From: Acidiferrobacteraceae bacterium
GTDB lineage: Bacteria; Pseudomonadota; Gammaproteobacteria; Arenicellales; UBA868
Reading direction: 5' to 3'
Assembly (NCBI GenBank): GCA_002721105.1
Contig: PBJL01000020.1
Coordinates: forward strand, 3,999 to 16,412
Length of the DNA stretch: 12,414 bases
Of the stretch, positions 1-6,405 are shown piece after piece. The stretch's first letter is position 1, and every line of letters begins with the position of its first letter. The notes beneath the pieces are model-generated. The model made no database searches. It saw only the letters and a program-made list of their open reading frames with translations, and was not told where the DNA came from. Both the position numbers and the translations under genes were made by a program.

Positions 1-1026
1 TATTTTCGTCGAACGGCATTTCCAAAGGAGGATGACATAAGGCAGGTGATCGATTGCATCGAACAATCAGACGCTGGCTTAAACATCTCTGAAGTCGAGC
101 AAGCCGTCAATCTTCGACAGAGTCAAATTGCCCATGTCTTAAAATTTCTCAACGTAGAAAATCCTGCGCCAATCTTAAAGCAAGGCCAGAAATGGGTTGC
201 ACTGCCTTCTGCAAGTGATTACCGCTTGGACGCGGACCGAGTACAGTTTCTGACAGAACAACGGGAGCAGGAGTGGCGAAAGATTGAGGATTATGTTGGT
301 TACACGGGGTGTCGGATGAGTTTCTTGACAAATGAGTTAGACGACACAAGTTGTGAAGATTGCGGAAGATGCGCCAACTGTGATCCAAAAAATCAGTTAT
401 CCCATAAGTTTCGATCAGTTACTGGGAAGGCAGCAGTCGAATATTTACGCAAAGACGATATGCCGCTTGAACCTCGATTAAAGATTCCAAAAAATGCTTT
501 CCTAATATATGATTTTCCGAGAGATATGCGTCCTGATCACGTCGCTGAGCACGGCCGAATTCTGTCGAGTTGGGAAGACTCTGGTTGGGGGAAGACAGTA
601 GCTCAGAATAAGCGAGATGGTTTTTTTCAAGATGATTTAGTTGAAGCGGCTGTAGAATTGATCGAGAAACGCTGGAGGCCAGCACCAAGCCCTACTTGGG
701 TTACTTGTGTGCCTTCATGCCGAAATCCAGACTTAGTACCGAGTTTCGCAAAGAGACTCGCGGACCAATTGCAATTAGAGTTTATTGAAATTATTCGAAA
801 GACCAAAGAAACTGAACCACAAAAAATGATGAATAATTCTTTTTATCAGTGCCAAAATCTTGATGGTGTATTCGAACTTACTGAAAAACCATCGCATGAA
901 GCGGTGATTCTTGTTGATGACGTAGTTGATTCAAGATGGACAACAACTGTTATAGCAGCACTGCTAAGAGGCAAAGGAACGGGAAGGGTGTTCCCGTTTA
1001 TTTTAGCAAGCGCCTTTGACGGTTGA
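1..1026 (+). CDS. RecQ-family DNA helicase with C-terminal phosphoribosyltransferase domain (5-prime partial)
   Basis: The frame is open from the first base, so the helicase motor lies outside the window and the GTG at 46 is not a true start. What is visible begins in the region after the helicase core. A winged-helix-like stretch (about 46-240) is followed by the RecQ zinc cluster at 310-381, where Cys codons follow GC-R, SC, DC, RC and NC in a C-x13-C-x2-C-x2-C-x2-C pattern. The last third is a type I PRTase fold. Its PRPP-binding loop at 898-954 reads VILVDDVVDSRWTTT, matching the hydrophobic-DD-x-x-x-T pattern, although the usual TG is replaced by SR. A helicase would unwind or sense DNA ends and the PRTase would use PRPP or a related nucleotide; the reaction is unknown. 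Its stop lies just before the DprA-like gene, so the two are probably co-translated. Family call is firm; the toxin or defence role is inferred. Confidence 0.85.
   Translation, partial: YFRRTAFPKEDDIRQVIDCIEQSDAGLNISEVEQAVNLRQSQIAHVLKFLNVENPAPILKQGQKWVALPSASDYRLDADRVQFLTEQREQEWRKIEDYVGYTGCRMSFLTNELDDTSCEDCGRCANCDPKNQLSHKFRSVTGKAAVEYLRKDDMPLEPRLKIPKNAFLIYDFPRDMRPDHVAEHGRILSSWEDSGWGKTVAQNKRDGFFQDDLVEAAVELIEKRWRPAPSPTWVTCVPSCRNPDLVPSFAKRLADQLQLEFIEIIRKTKETEPQKMMNNSFYQCQNLDGVFELTEKPSHEAVILVDDVVDSRWTTTVIAALLRGKGTGRVFPFILASAFDG
310..381 (+). other. RecQ-type zinc-binding cysteine cluster
   Basis: This encodes the five-cysteine segment ending CEDCGRCANC. It corresponds to the zinc subdomain that follows the helicase core in RecQ proteins, and it is the main reason to call the gene RecQ-like without seeing the motor domain. 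Confidence 0.8.
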
Positions 1027-1030
1027 GAGC

Positions 1031-2515
1031 ATGGACGTCTTGAATAACGATCAGCAGGCTATTCTTCTATTAACGGCCAACTTGGGAAGTTCTAAGAGTG
1101 CGGCAAAGCCCTTAACTCCAACGGAATGGGGTCGGTTTTATTTCTGGCTAAATGAACAAGAACTCCGGCCCGGCGAGCTATTAACAGGTAGTTTAGCTGA
1201 GAAGTTGGAGGGGTGGGACGACAAAAATATTTTCGCTGAGCGTATCGAAGTTCTGCTCGATCAAGGTCTGGCATTAGCCCTTGCAGTCGAACGTTGGGAA
1301 AGAGCGGGCATATGGATGGTTGACCGAATGGACGTAGACTACCCTCAGCGATTAAAGGAGAAACTAGGCAAAAATGCACCAGCTGTTCTCTATGGCTGTG
1401 GTAATAAGTCTCTTATCAATCACAGCGGTATCGCTGTTGTCGGATCGAGAAATGCGAACGACGAAGATCTCAAATTTGCCAGTGACTTAGGCTCGCAAAC
1501 TGCGTTTGCTGGCTATTCATTAGTTTCCGGAGGCGCCAGAGGCATCGATGAATCTGCGATGTTTGGAGCCTTGGACAGCGAAGGGACAGTTGTCGGAGTG
1601 CTTGCATGCGAGCTCATTCGGAATGTGGCGTCCAAGAAATTTCGTGAAGGTATTCGAGACAATAATCTTGTGCTTATAACTTTAGTTGCTCCCGAAGTGC
1701 GATTCAGTATTGGTAATGCAATGGGAAGAAATAAGTACATCTATTGCCTGTCGGATGTTGCAGTGGCCGTCCATTCAGGGAAAAGCGGTGGGACTTGGTC
1801 TGGCGCGATTGAAAATCTTAAAAATGCTTGGGTGCCACTATGGGTAAAGCAAACGTTCGATGCAGAAGCAGGTAATTTTGAATTAATTAATCGGGGAGGC
1901 AAAGCAATTACGACGGAAACCCCGAGTGACTTCATAGAGACGTTGGTTCTTCCGGCTGAGCGGGAGATTGGAACAGCAAACAAGGAATTGCGACAATCAG
2001 AATTGAGTGGCTCGGAATTTGATGCAATAGATGAGGTTGGAGAGAAAGATGTATCAGCTGAATTGTATGAAAATTTCTGTCAAGCATTGTTTAGATCTTT
2101 GGGCGATCGCAATGGTTCATCTAAAGAAATAGCGGCTATGCTTGATCTTACGACATCGCAGCTGCATCGTAGGTGGCTCTCTAAAGCAGTTAAAGAGTAT
2201 CGAGTTCGGAAGAGAATGAATCCCGTTAGGTATGAGGTCGTCAGTTCTCAGGAACAGCCGTTAGAAGGTGAGAATCTTTACGACTGTTTTTTAGACCGAC
2301 TGCTAGATGTTCTAGAGGAAACTCCGCTAACGAAAGCCCAGCTAGAGGAAATGTTCGGTTTGACTACTCCACAAGCTAGCATTTGGCTTGCTCGAGCGAT
2401 TGAAGCAAAGCAGATAACGAAATTAGGCAGGCCTGTTAGGTATCAGAAGAGCTTGGACTGCGATAGCGAACACGATACTAAGTCAGCGATCGGGAGTCAG
2501 CGGGAATTATTTTAA
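1031..2515 (+). CDS. DprA/Smf-like DNA-processing protein with two winged-helix domains
   Basis: A 494-residue protein. I chose ATG at 1031, four bases after the RecQ-PRTase stop; a TTG at 1016 would overlap that gene by 11 bases and has no better ribosome site. An N-terminal helical region (about 1-105) precedes the DprA Rossmann fold (about 115-300), with VVGSR (136-140), SGGARGID (166-173), FSIGNAMGRNKYI (225-237) and GKSGGTW (250-256). Two C-terminal winged-helix units follow, about 345-403 and 416-473, both ending in a PVRY motif. Classical DprA loads RecA on single-stranded DNA in transformation and is usually shorter. The doubled winged helices and the partner gene fit the DprA-like antitoxin ShosA better than a competence factor. 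Role as antitoxin or DNA sensor is inference; the DprA family assignment is direct from motifs. Confidence 0.85.
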   Translation: MDVLNNDQQAILLLTANLGSSKSAAKPLTPTEWGRFYFWLNEQELRPGELLTGSLAEKLEGWDDKNIFAERIEVLLDQGLALALAVERWERAGIWMVDRMDVDYPQRLKEKLGKNAPAVLYGCGNKSLINHSGIAVVGSRNANDEDLKFASDLGSQTAFAGYSLVSGGARGIDESAMFGALDSEGTVVGVLACELIRNVASKKFREGIRDNNLVLITLVAPEVRFSIGNAMGRNKYIYCLSDVAVAVHSGKSGGTWSGAIENLKNAWVPLWVKQTFDAEAGNFELINRGGKAITTETPSDFIETLVLPAEREIGTANKELRQSELSGSEFDAIDEVGEKDVSAELYENFCQALFRSLGDRNGSSKEIAAMLDLTTSQLHRRWLSKAVKEYRVRKRMNPVRYEVVSSQEQPLEGENLYDCFLDRLLDVLEETPLTKAQLEEMFGLTTPQASIWLARAIEAKQITKLGRPVRYQKSLDCDSEHDTKSAIGSQRELF

Positions 2516-2687
2516 CGAGGTAAATACGGGAGCGAGCATCTTGTAACCTCCCAACTAGAGGATGACAGTTTTTAGCGTTAGTGCTTCCTAGAGAGGATAC
2601 CTCCGAATACCTGACCATCTCATCCGATGGTAATCTTGCCTCGTTCCAGCAATGCCTTCATTCGCACGCACAGACTCAATTGGATAT
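2516..2687. other. Gene-free stretch after the DprA-like gene
   Basis: No convincing gene, RNA or hairpin terminator was found. A plus-strand frame from GTG at 2581 runs to 2823 but has no ribosome site and no recognisable protein, and it lies over the minus-strand zinc-finger fragment. Confidence 0.5.
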
Positions 2688-2819
2688 TTACTCTGGTATT
2701 TCACGCATCTTAAGGTTATCTGGAACATCTGAAAGTCGCTCAGTCGGAATTACAACCGCGCAGTCAACACATAATTTACCGTTCTGGGCTTCATTCTCAT
2801 TTTTTTCCTTTGTCGAGAT
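2688..2819 (-). pseudogene. TraR/DksA-type zinc-finger fragment
   Basis: A 43-codon minus-strand frame between two stops. It contains GKLCVDCAVVIPTERL followed by SDVP, which resembles the first CxxC knuckle and IPxxR stretch of TraR/DksA zinc fingers. The second CxxC is absent: the frame ends in MREIPE before a stop. No start codon with a ribosome site is visible and an upstream stop lies at 2820-2822. I read it as a decayed piece of a small phage- or plasmid-type regulator. The match is by motif memory only, and such short similarity could be chance. Confidence 0.35.
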
Positions 2820-2822
2820 TTA

Positions 2823-2973
2823 ACATTCGCATCTTTATTTGTCTGGGGAACGCCTGATTGAGCGTTATAGTAAGAAACCTATTCTCTTTCTTCAGGCTGA
2901 AATGCTTTAGCAAGCCATTTATGACAGTCGCATTGATGAACTGGCGGCAGAAGCAGGATCAGCTGACCTCTAA
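2823..2973 (+). pseudogene. Broken reading frame, copy A of a fragment also found at 11455-11511
   Basis: The plus-strand frame has one internal TAG (2908-2910) and reads protein-like on both sides: SGERLIERYSKKPILFLQ before it and QAIYDSRIDELAAEAG after it, ending at TAA 2971-2973. The end matches a second frame near 11455 (HAVYKSRLDELEPDSSNL), and the 13 bases ACCTCTAACCTAA around the stop are identical. I do not recognise the family. It is likely a relic of a gene once present in two copies. Confidence 0.45.
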
Positions 2974-2974
2974 C

Positions 2975-3187
2975 CTAATAGGCATTAGAGAATAGCTTAA
3001 CTAGACCTTTCCATCCTTTGATAACCACATAAGCTGTACACAAGGACATGGCGATAAAAGCAGTCGTCAAAACCAGCCCATCTCCATCCTCAATAGAGAC
3101 GGTGACAATCGTCCATATCCAAAAGCCTGTAGCCAATAGAATAAGTCCTTGCCCAAGAATAAAGATTGTTTTTGCTAGCTTACTCAT
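2975..3187 (-). CDS. Small two-helix membrane protein
   Basis: A 70-residue protein starting MSKLAKTIF. I chose the ATG at 3187-3185 because it forms an ATGA overlap with the stop of the upstream gene (3184-3186), a common sign of translational coupling; an in-frame ATG three codons earlier is possible. Two hydrophobic helices are evident, about residues 7-30 (rich in Ile, Leu, Trp) and 38-60, separated by an acidic loop IEDGDG, with a basic C-terminus. That is typical of a small inner-membrane protein. No family is recognised. Its pairing with the exported protein upstream suggests a shared envelope role, perhaps as a membrane partner or immunity-like protein, but nothing in the sequence proves this. 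Confidence 0.6.
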   Translation of the reverse strand: MSKLAKTIFILGQGLILLATGFWIWTIVTVSIEDGDGLVLTTAFIAMSLCTAYVVIKGWKGLVKLFSNAY

Positions 3188-3777
3188 AATGTCCATTCAT
3201 CAGAAAATAAGTAGTAACTGACCTCTGCAATCATGCGCTTGCGCTGTTCTTCTGTATAGCTGTCCGTTATTTCATACACACCCATGAGACTGATGTTATC
3301 CCAGTTCTTTTCTTCAGGGGTTGAATACAAAAAAACTTGAACAAAACTGAAGATGGGATATGGTTCCAGATTGGACATGATCATCACCATTTGCGCATGC
3401 GTGCTGTTATAGAACCATTGCGCACTGTCCTCTTCTGCCTCTTCATTGTTGCGAAGTTGTTTAATATTCAGCACCAGAAACCTGCCTTTAAATCGGTCAA
3501 TGCCCATTTCCTGCATGCTACCGCCCACTCTTGATGATTCATGTGGCTCACAAGGCATACCAATGACGACTGGATCACTTCTTTTGCGTGGTGGAGAGCG
3601 CTCTATGTAGGCAATACAGTCGTCAATGAATTCTTGGAGATACAACATATCTGGATTGTTTAGTTGTTCTTTAAACGTTGCCTCTTCTGCAGAGGTCATT
3701 CTTTTTGGAGAATACTCTTCCGCTTGAGCTGCAAAGCTTATGAGTAACAGGGGCAAGACAACAAGGAATTTCATCAT
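3184..3777 (-). CDS. Exported protein of unknown function
   Basis: A 197-residue protein with a clear Sec signal peptide: two Met, one Lys, a hydrophobic core (residues 4-16) and an AQA cleavage site after residue 19. The mature part is acidic and has only two cysteines, Cys54 (DDCIAY) and Cys76 (MPCEPH), which could form one disulfide in the periplasm. A conserved-looking Cys-plus-short-helix region is followed by a beta-rich part with aromatic residues. No domain is recognised. It heads a two-gene minus-strand unit with the small membrane protein that overlaps its stop, and is divergent from the small gene at 3886 with 108 bases between. The upstream region lacks a strong ribosome site; TTAGAT sits four bases before the first ATG, which may be a chance echo of the leaderless pattern seen across the intergenic space. 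Confidence 0.65.
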   Translation of the reverse strand: MMKFLVVLPLLLISFAAQAEEYSPKRMTSAEEATFKEQLNNPDMLYLQEFIDDCIAYIERSPPRKRSDPVVIGMPCEPHESSRVGGSMQEMGIDRFKGRFLVLNIKQLRNNEEAEEDSAQWFYNSTHAQMVMIMSNLEPYPIFSFVQVFLYSTPEEKNWDNISLMGVYEITDSYTEEQRKRMIAEVSYYLFSDEWTL

Positions 3778-3864
3778 TCTAATCTAACCCACCATTCTGC
3801 AAGAATTATGGATTCAAACTGACAATGGCGTGGGTTTTAGTCAGACCGTCTAGTTTTAGCTTTC

Positions 3865-3881
3865 TAACAGGAATAAGATAG
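3865..3881 (+). promoter_or_regulatory. Repeated gene-start element, copy 1
   Basis: The exact sequence TAACAGGAATAAGATAG sits four bases before ATG 3886. Its TAAGAT (3874-3879) resembles a minus-10 hexamer and is six bases from the ATG, so transcription could begin at the start codon itself. The minus-35 side (TTTTAG near 3854) is less like the other two copies. Confidence 0.5.
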
Positions 3882-3885
3882 CGGT

Positions 3886-4005
3886 ATGAAACAGCTTGGG
3901 TATCGATGGGGCTACACTGCCGGAGTCCTTTTCTTATTGTGTGCGGCACTGATTTTTGTAGTCGTGGCAATGCCATCACCGTTTGACTGTACGGTAGTGG
4001 AGTAG
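3886..4005 (+). CDS. Very small single-span membrane protein
   Basis: A 39-residue frame starting MKQLGYRWGYTAGVLFLLC and ending CTVVE. One hydrophobic helix spans about residues 11-29, with positive residues before it and a short PSPFDC tail. It could be a membrane microprotein or an uncleaved signal anchor. On length alone it would be ignored, but it starts at the same distance from the 17-base element as the lipoprotein gene at 4944 and the frame at 5309, and shares the GGTATGAAAC start context with the former. That makes translation likely. No function can be assigned. Confidence 0.5.
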   Translation: MKQLGYRWGYTAGVLFLLCAALIFVVVAMPSPFDCTVVE

Positions 4006-4012
4006 AAATACT

Positions 4013-4108
4013 ATGGTTAAACAGAGAGAAATACCCTTATGTCGGAACTCGACCCCTCAACAACTTGAATCCTTTCTCTGGGACACCGCAAGGGTGAAGT
4101 TCAGATGA
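4013..4108 (+). pseudogene. Stub resembling the N-terminus of type I restriction-modification subunit HsdM
   Basis: A 31-codon frame from ATG 4013 contains STPQQLESFLWDTARV, which is like the N-terminal QQLExFLWDxAxxLRG segment of many HsdM methylases, but then stops abruptly as KFR. Its TGA (4106-4108) overlaps the ATG of the next gene in an ATGA. YgjP-like metallopeptidase genes often sit at the end of type I restriction operons. I infer that an internal deletion removed most of hsdM, hsdS and hsdR, joining the operon's first codons to its last gene. It may still act as a translated leader for 4105. The match is by memory of the family. Confidence 0.45.
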
Positions 4109-4818
4109 TCTTGAATTTAGGGCTATCAAGACAAATCCCAGTTGAGATTGTTCGTACTGATCGCAGAAAGACAGTCGCATTCAGTGTCATCGAGGAACAA
4201 GTTCGTATTGTCGTTCCGAAACGGTTGCCTGAGAAACGAATTCAAGAACTGATCCAGAGAAAAACTCCATGGATCCGACGAAAACTGCAGATTCAATCAA
4301 CTATCCCACCAGTCAGACCGAAAGAATATGTTAGTGGTGAATCTTTTACCTATATGGGTCGGAACTATCGTCTAAAGGTTCTTGAAGGATCTTCTGATGG
4401 TGTGAAACTGGAAAACAGTCAATTGGTGGTACGCATTCCCAAGAATGTTCAGGGCAAAAAGAAAATTGATCGGGTTGAGAAACAACTGAAGCACTGGTAC
4501 ATCAATCACGCACAAGAAAAGATGACGGAGAAGACTCGTCGATATGCGGAAATCTTGGGAGTAAGGCCCGATGCGGTTGCAGTCAGAGATTACAAATCTA
4601 GGTGGGGTAGTTGTTCAGTTAAAGGTGAAATCAAGTACAACTGGAAGATCATCATTGCCCCCAATCACATCATCGACTATGTGGTGGTGCATGAACTCAG
4701 TCATATGAGGCATCCAAACCACTCCAGAGACTTCTGGAGATACGTAGGAAGAGTGATACATGACTATAGAGAATGTCGTGAATGGTTAAAGAATTACGGA
4801 AGAACCTTGATTATTTGA
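4105..4818 (+). CDS. YgjP-like (DUF45, SprT-type) zinc metallopeptidase
   Basis: A 237-residue protein, close to the usual length of this family. The N-terminal half is a beta-rich domain with the typical start PVEIVRTDRRKTVAFSV and a basic helix EKRIQELIQRK. The C-terminal half carries KSRWGSC (164-170) and the metal site VVVHELSHMRHPNHSRDFW, giving HExxH at 196-200 and a third likely ligand His206. Catalytic residues look intact. It is cytosolic, with no signal peptide. Members of this family are frequently linked to type I restriction-modification operons, though their substrate is unknown. Here the hsd genes are missing apart from a short HsdM-like stub that overlaps its start by ATGA, so the gene may be an orphan of that operon. 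Confidence 0.85.
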   Translation: MILNLGLSRQIPVEIVRTDRRKTVAFSVIEEQVRIVVPKRLPEKRIQELIQRKTPWIRRKLQIQSTIPPVRPKEYVSGESFTYMGRNYRLKVLEGSSDGVKLENSQLVVRIPKNVQGKKKIDRVEKQLKHWYINHAQEKMTEKTRRYAEILGVRPDAVAVRDYKSRWGSCSVKGEIKYNWKIIIAPNHIIDYVVVHELSHMRHPNHSRDFWRYVGRVIHDYRECREWLKNYGRTLII

Positions 4819-4922
4819 GCGGTGTTCTGATTAGCCTACTTAAAAATAGCGTGTTTTAGCCGTTTTTTGGAATGATGCCTTTTAAGTTGTTTCGGAAGTA
4901 AAAGATTCTGGTTACCTTTTGC

Positions 4923-4939
4923 TAACAGGAATAAGATAG
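4923..4939 (+). promoter_or_regulatory. Repeated gene-start element, copy 2
   Basis: Exact copy of TAACAGGAATAAGATAG before ATG 4944. TAAGAT (4932-4937) is six bases from the ATG. Upstream TTACCT (4912-4917) is 14 bases before TAAGAT, the same distance as in copy 3, and the flanks of these two copies are also alike. Confidence 0.55.
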
Positions 4940-4943
4940 TGGT

Positions 4944-5255
4944 ATGAAACTGCGACTTTTTTGTCTTCTGACCGTTTTAATTCTCTCTTCCTGTGGTGAC
5001 GGCGGACAAGATGAATCATTAAGTGCTGCCAATATTGACGAAGTATTACGTGAGTTGGATATCAGTGGAAATGCCTCACCGCAAATGGAGGAATTTGTGC
5101 GCTGTCTTGTAAGTGGTCCTGCTGTTTCTTTATGGGATAGGCTGATGGGAAAAAAGCAACCATGGGGAGACAAATGGAACGCGCTTGAGATATCCCGCAA
5201 GCGTCCAGATCTCTTCCTATGGTGGGGAAAAGAGTGCCAGAGGATTGCTTATTAA
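4944..5255 (+). CDS. Small lipoprotein of unknown function
   Basis: A 103-residue protein with a lipoprotein signal: MKLRLF, a hydrophobic core and the lipobox LSSC, making Cys17 the lipidated residue. The next residue is Gly, not Asp, so Lol sorting to the outer membrane is expected. The mature part has two further cysteines (in RCLVSG and KECQRI) and a Trp-rich end (DLFLWWGKECQ), suggesting a small disulfide-linked domain. No family recognised. Transcription probably starts from the repeated element directly upstream. It is followed after 32 bases by the next copy of that element and the operon it introduces. Confidence 0.65.
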   Translation: MKLRLFCLLTVLILSSCGDGGQDESLSAANIDEVLRELDISGNASPQMEEFVRCLVSGPAVSLWDRLMGKKQPWGDKWNALEISRKRPDLFLWWGKECQRIAY

Positions 5256-5287
5256 TGACTTTAGATAGTGGATTCCTTACCTTCCTG

Positions 5288-5304
5288 TAACAGGAATAAG
5301 ATAG
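5288..5304 (+). promoter_or_regulatory. Repeated gene-start element, copy 3
   Basis: Exact copy of TAACAGGAATAAGATAG before ATG 5309. TAAGAT is at 5297-5302, six bases from the ATG; TTACCT is at 5277-5282, 14 bases before it. This copy differs just before the ATG (GAGT instead of TGGT or CGGT) and is placed to drive the operon that runs to 11303. Confidence 0.55.
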
Positions 5305-5308
5305 GAGT

Positions 5309-5386
5309 ATGAAGAGACTAATACCGATTCTGTTACTGCTTGTGCGTGGTGTTTCGTATCCAGGCGGTGATCATTATGGGTGTTGA
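5309..5386 (+). pseudogene. Orphaned N-terminal membrane anchor of the following gene (probable frameshift)
   Basis: The 25-codon frame begins MKRLIPILLLL, a good start for a signal or anchor helix, then drifts into an unrelated sequence and stops. It lies at the position where the repeated element expects a start. Dropping one base near 5339-5342 joins it to the next frame as MKRLIPILLLLCVVFRIQAV, a complete transmembrane helix running into VERRLKRVEG. One extra base here, real or a sequencing error, explains both frames. Confidence 0.5.
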
Positions 5387-6398
5387 GCGGCGCTTAAAAC
5401 GGGTCGAGGGGTTTCTCGCTGAGCCGAGATTTAGAGGCTTTAGCCGACGGGATTTATTTTTCCCTGCATGGCATGCAATCGTTGCGCTATCCAACATGGC
5501 AGAGTCGGTTACTAATCTTTATGTAAGTGGCCACATCGAGAAGGTGAAGGCGAGTGATTTTCTTTGTGTGATAGCAAAGCGTGCAACTCACGCTAGGGTT
5601 AATCCGTATCGTCGTGATATCGCTAATGTGAAAGACTTATACAAGTGGGGCTACTATCTGGAGCACCTGAACATCTGTCTCGGAGCATTGGGGCGCGTAG
5701 AGCAAGATAACCGATTCGCATCTTTAAACCACAGGGTGTGCGTTCACTTACGTGAAAAGTCACTCAAATCCCCAAACTACCACGCCGATCTTCATGCAAG
5801 AAGTCGCATGAAGTGGCCCGCTGATCAGGCTGGAATTCTTTATTCGCTCTGGCTGCATGATCAGAATTTCGGCACTCAATATGCTGAGGAACCGATACAG
5901 GCTTGGTTCGATTACATGGCGAATTACGGAATCCACGAGCCAACGGGTCTGTATATCACCGAAGTTACCGGAGCAAAAAAATTTAGCGGTGTGCCAAGAG
6001 GGTGCGCCTTGTCCTATCTTGCCCACTATTTAAGCCGCTTTGCACCCGATGCAGGGAGTGAAATTTGGGAGGGATACAAGAAAGAATTCTTGATTCGCAC
6101 CGTGATAGGCAAAGGATTTCGTGAGTATCCTAAGGGGTTTAGATACCGCTGGACACCCGATTCCGGACCCATCCTTTTTGGCTTAGGGGCTGCGGCAACA
6201 GGGATCGGTCTAAATGCAGCATCGACTGTTTCGGACAATGACACCTTTTCAGCCATCGAAAGAACACTGAAGCGTGTATTAGGCGGATTCCATGGCATTG
6301 AGAGGATCATTGGTAATACACTTCTAACTCGGATAGGAACTGATCTGTTAGCCACTTCAATACAGTTAAACGCGGAAACAAAGGAGCGCTGGTATTAG
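5376..6398 (+). CDS. Unknown protein, possibly alpha/alpha-barrel; likely membrane-anchored before a frameshift
   Basis: From ATG 5376 the protein is 340 residues; a TTG at 5340 would add 12 residues of hydrophobic character (VVFRIQAVII). A ribosome-like GGTG lies six bases before ATG 5376, so a shorter cytosolic product may still be made. The body is helix-rich with many aromatic residues. The segment MKWPADQAGILYSLWLHD, with later GLYITE, YRWTPDSGPILFG and FGLGAAATGIGL, faintly recalls linalool dehydratase/isomerase-like alpha/alpha-barrel enzymes, but I cannot claim homology. It opens a tight plus-strand operon (seven bases to the next start). If the 5309 anchor is its true start, the soluble domain would face the periplasm. 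Function unknown. Confidence 0.6.
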   Translation: MGVERRLKRVEGFLAEPRFRGFSRRDLFFPAWHAIVALSNMAESVTNLYVSGHIEKVKASDFLCVIAKRATHARVNPYRRDIANVKDLYKWGYYLEHLNICLGALGRVEQDNRFASLNHRVCVHLREKSLKSPNYHADLHARSRMKWPADQAGILYSLWLHDQNFGTQYAEEPIQAWFDYMANYGIHEPTGLYITEVTGAKKFSGVPRGCALSYLAHYLSRFAPDAGSEIWEGYKKEFLIRTVIGKGFREYPKGFRYRWTPDSGPILFGLGAAATGIGLNAASTVSDNDTFSAIERTLKRVLGGFHGIERIIGNTLLTRIGTDLLATSIQLNAETKERWY

Positions 6399-6405
6399 GA
6401 AGATT

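Noticed and set aside
1016..1030. TTG at 1016 as start of the DprA-like protein
   Set aside because: It would overlap the previous gene by 11 bases with no better ribosome site; ATG at 1031 right after the stop is more natural.
2581..2823. Plus-strand frame of 80 codons after the DprA-like gene
   Set aside because: GTG start without ribosome site, no recognisable protein features, and it overlaps the more protein-like minus-strand zinc-finger fragment.
3865..5304. Integron cassette array with attC sites
   Set aside because: TAAC in the repeated element first suggested a core site, but the preceding bases do not fit the attC consensus, no matching GTTRRRY partner or hairpin was seen, and the element lies before start codons rather than after stops.
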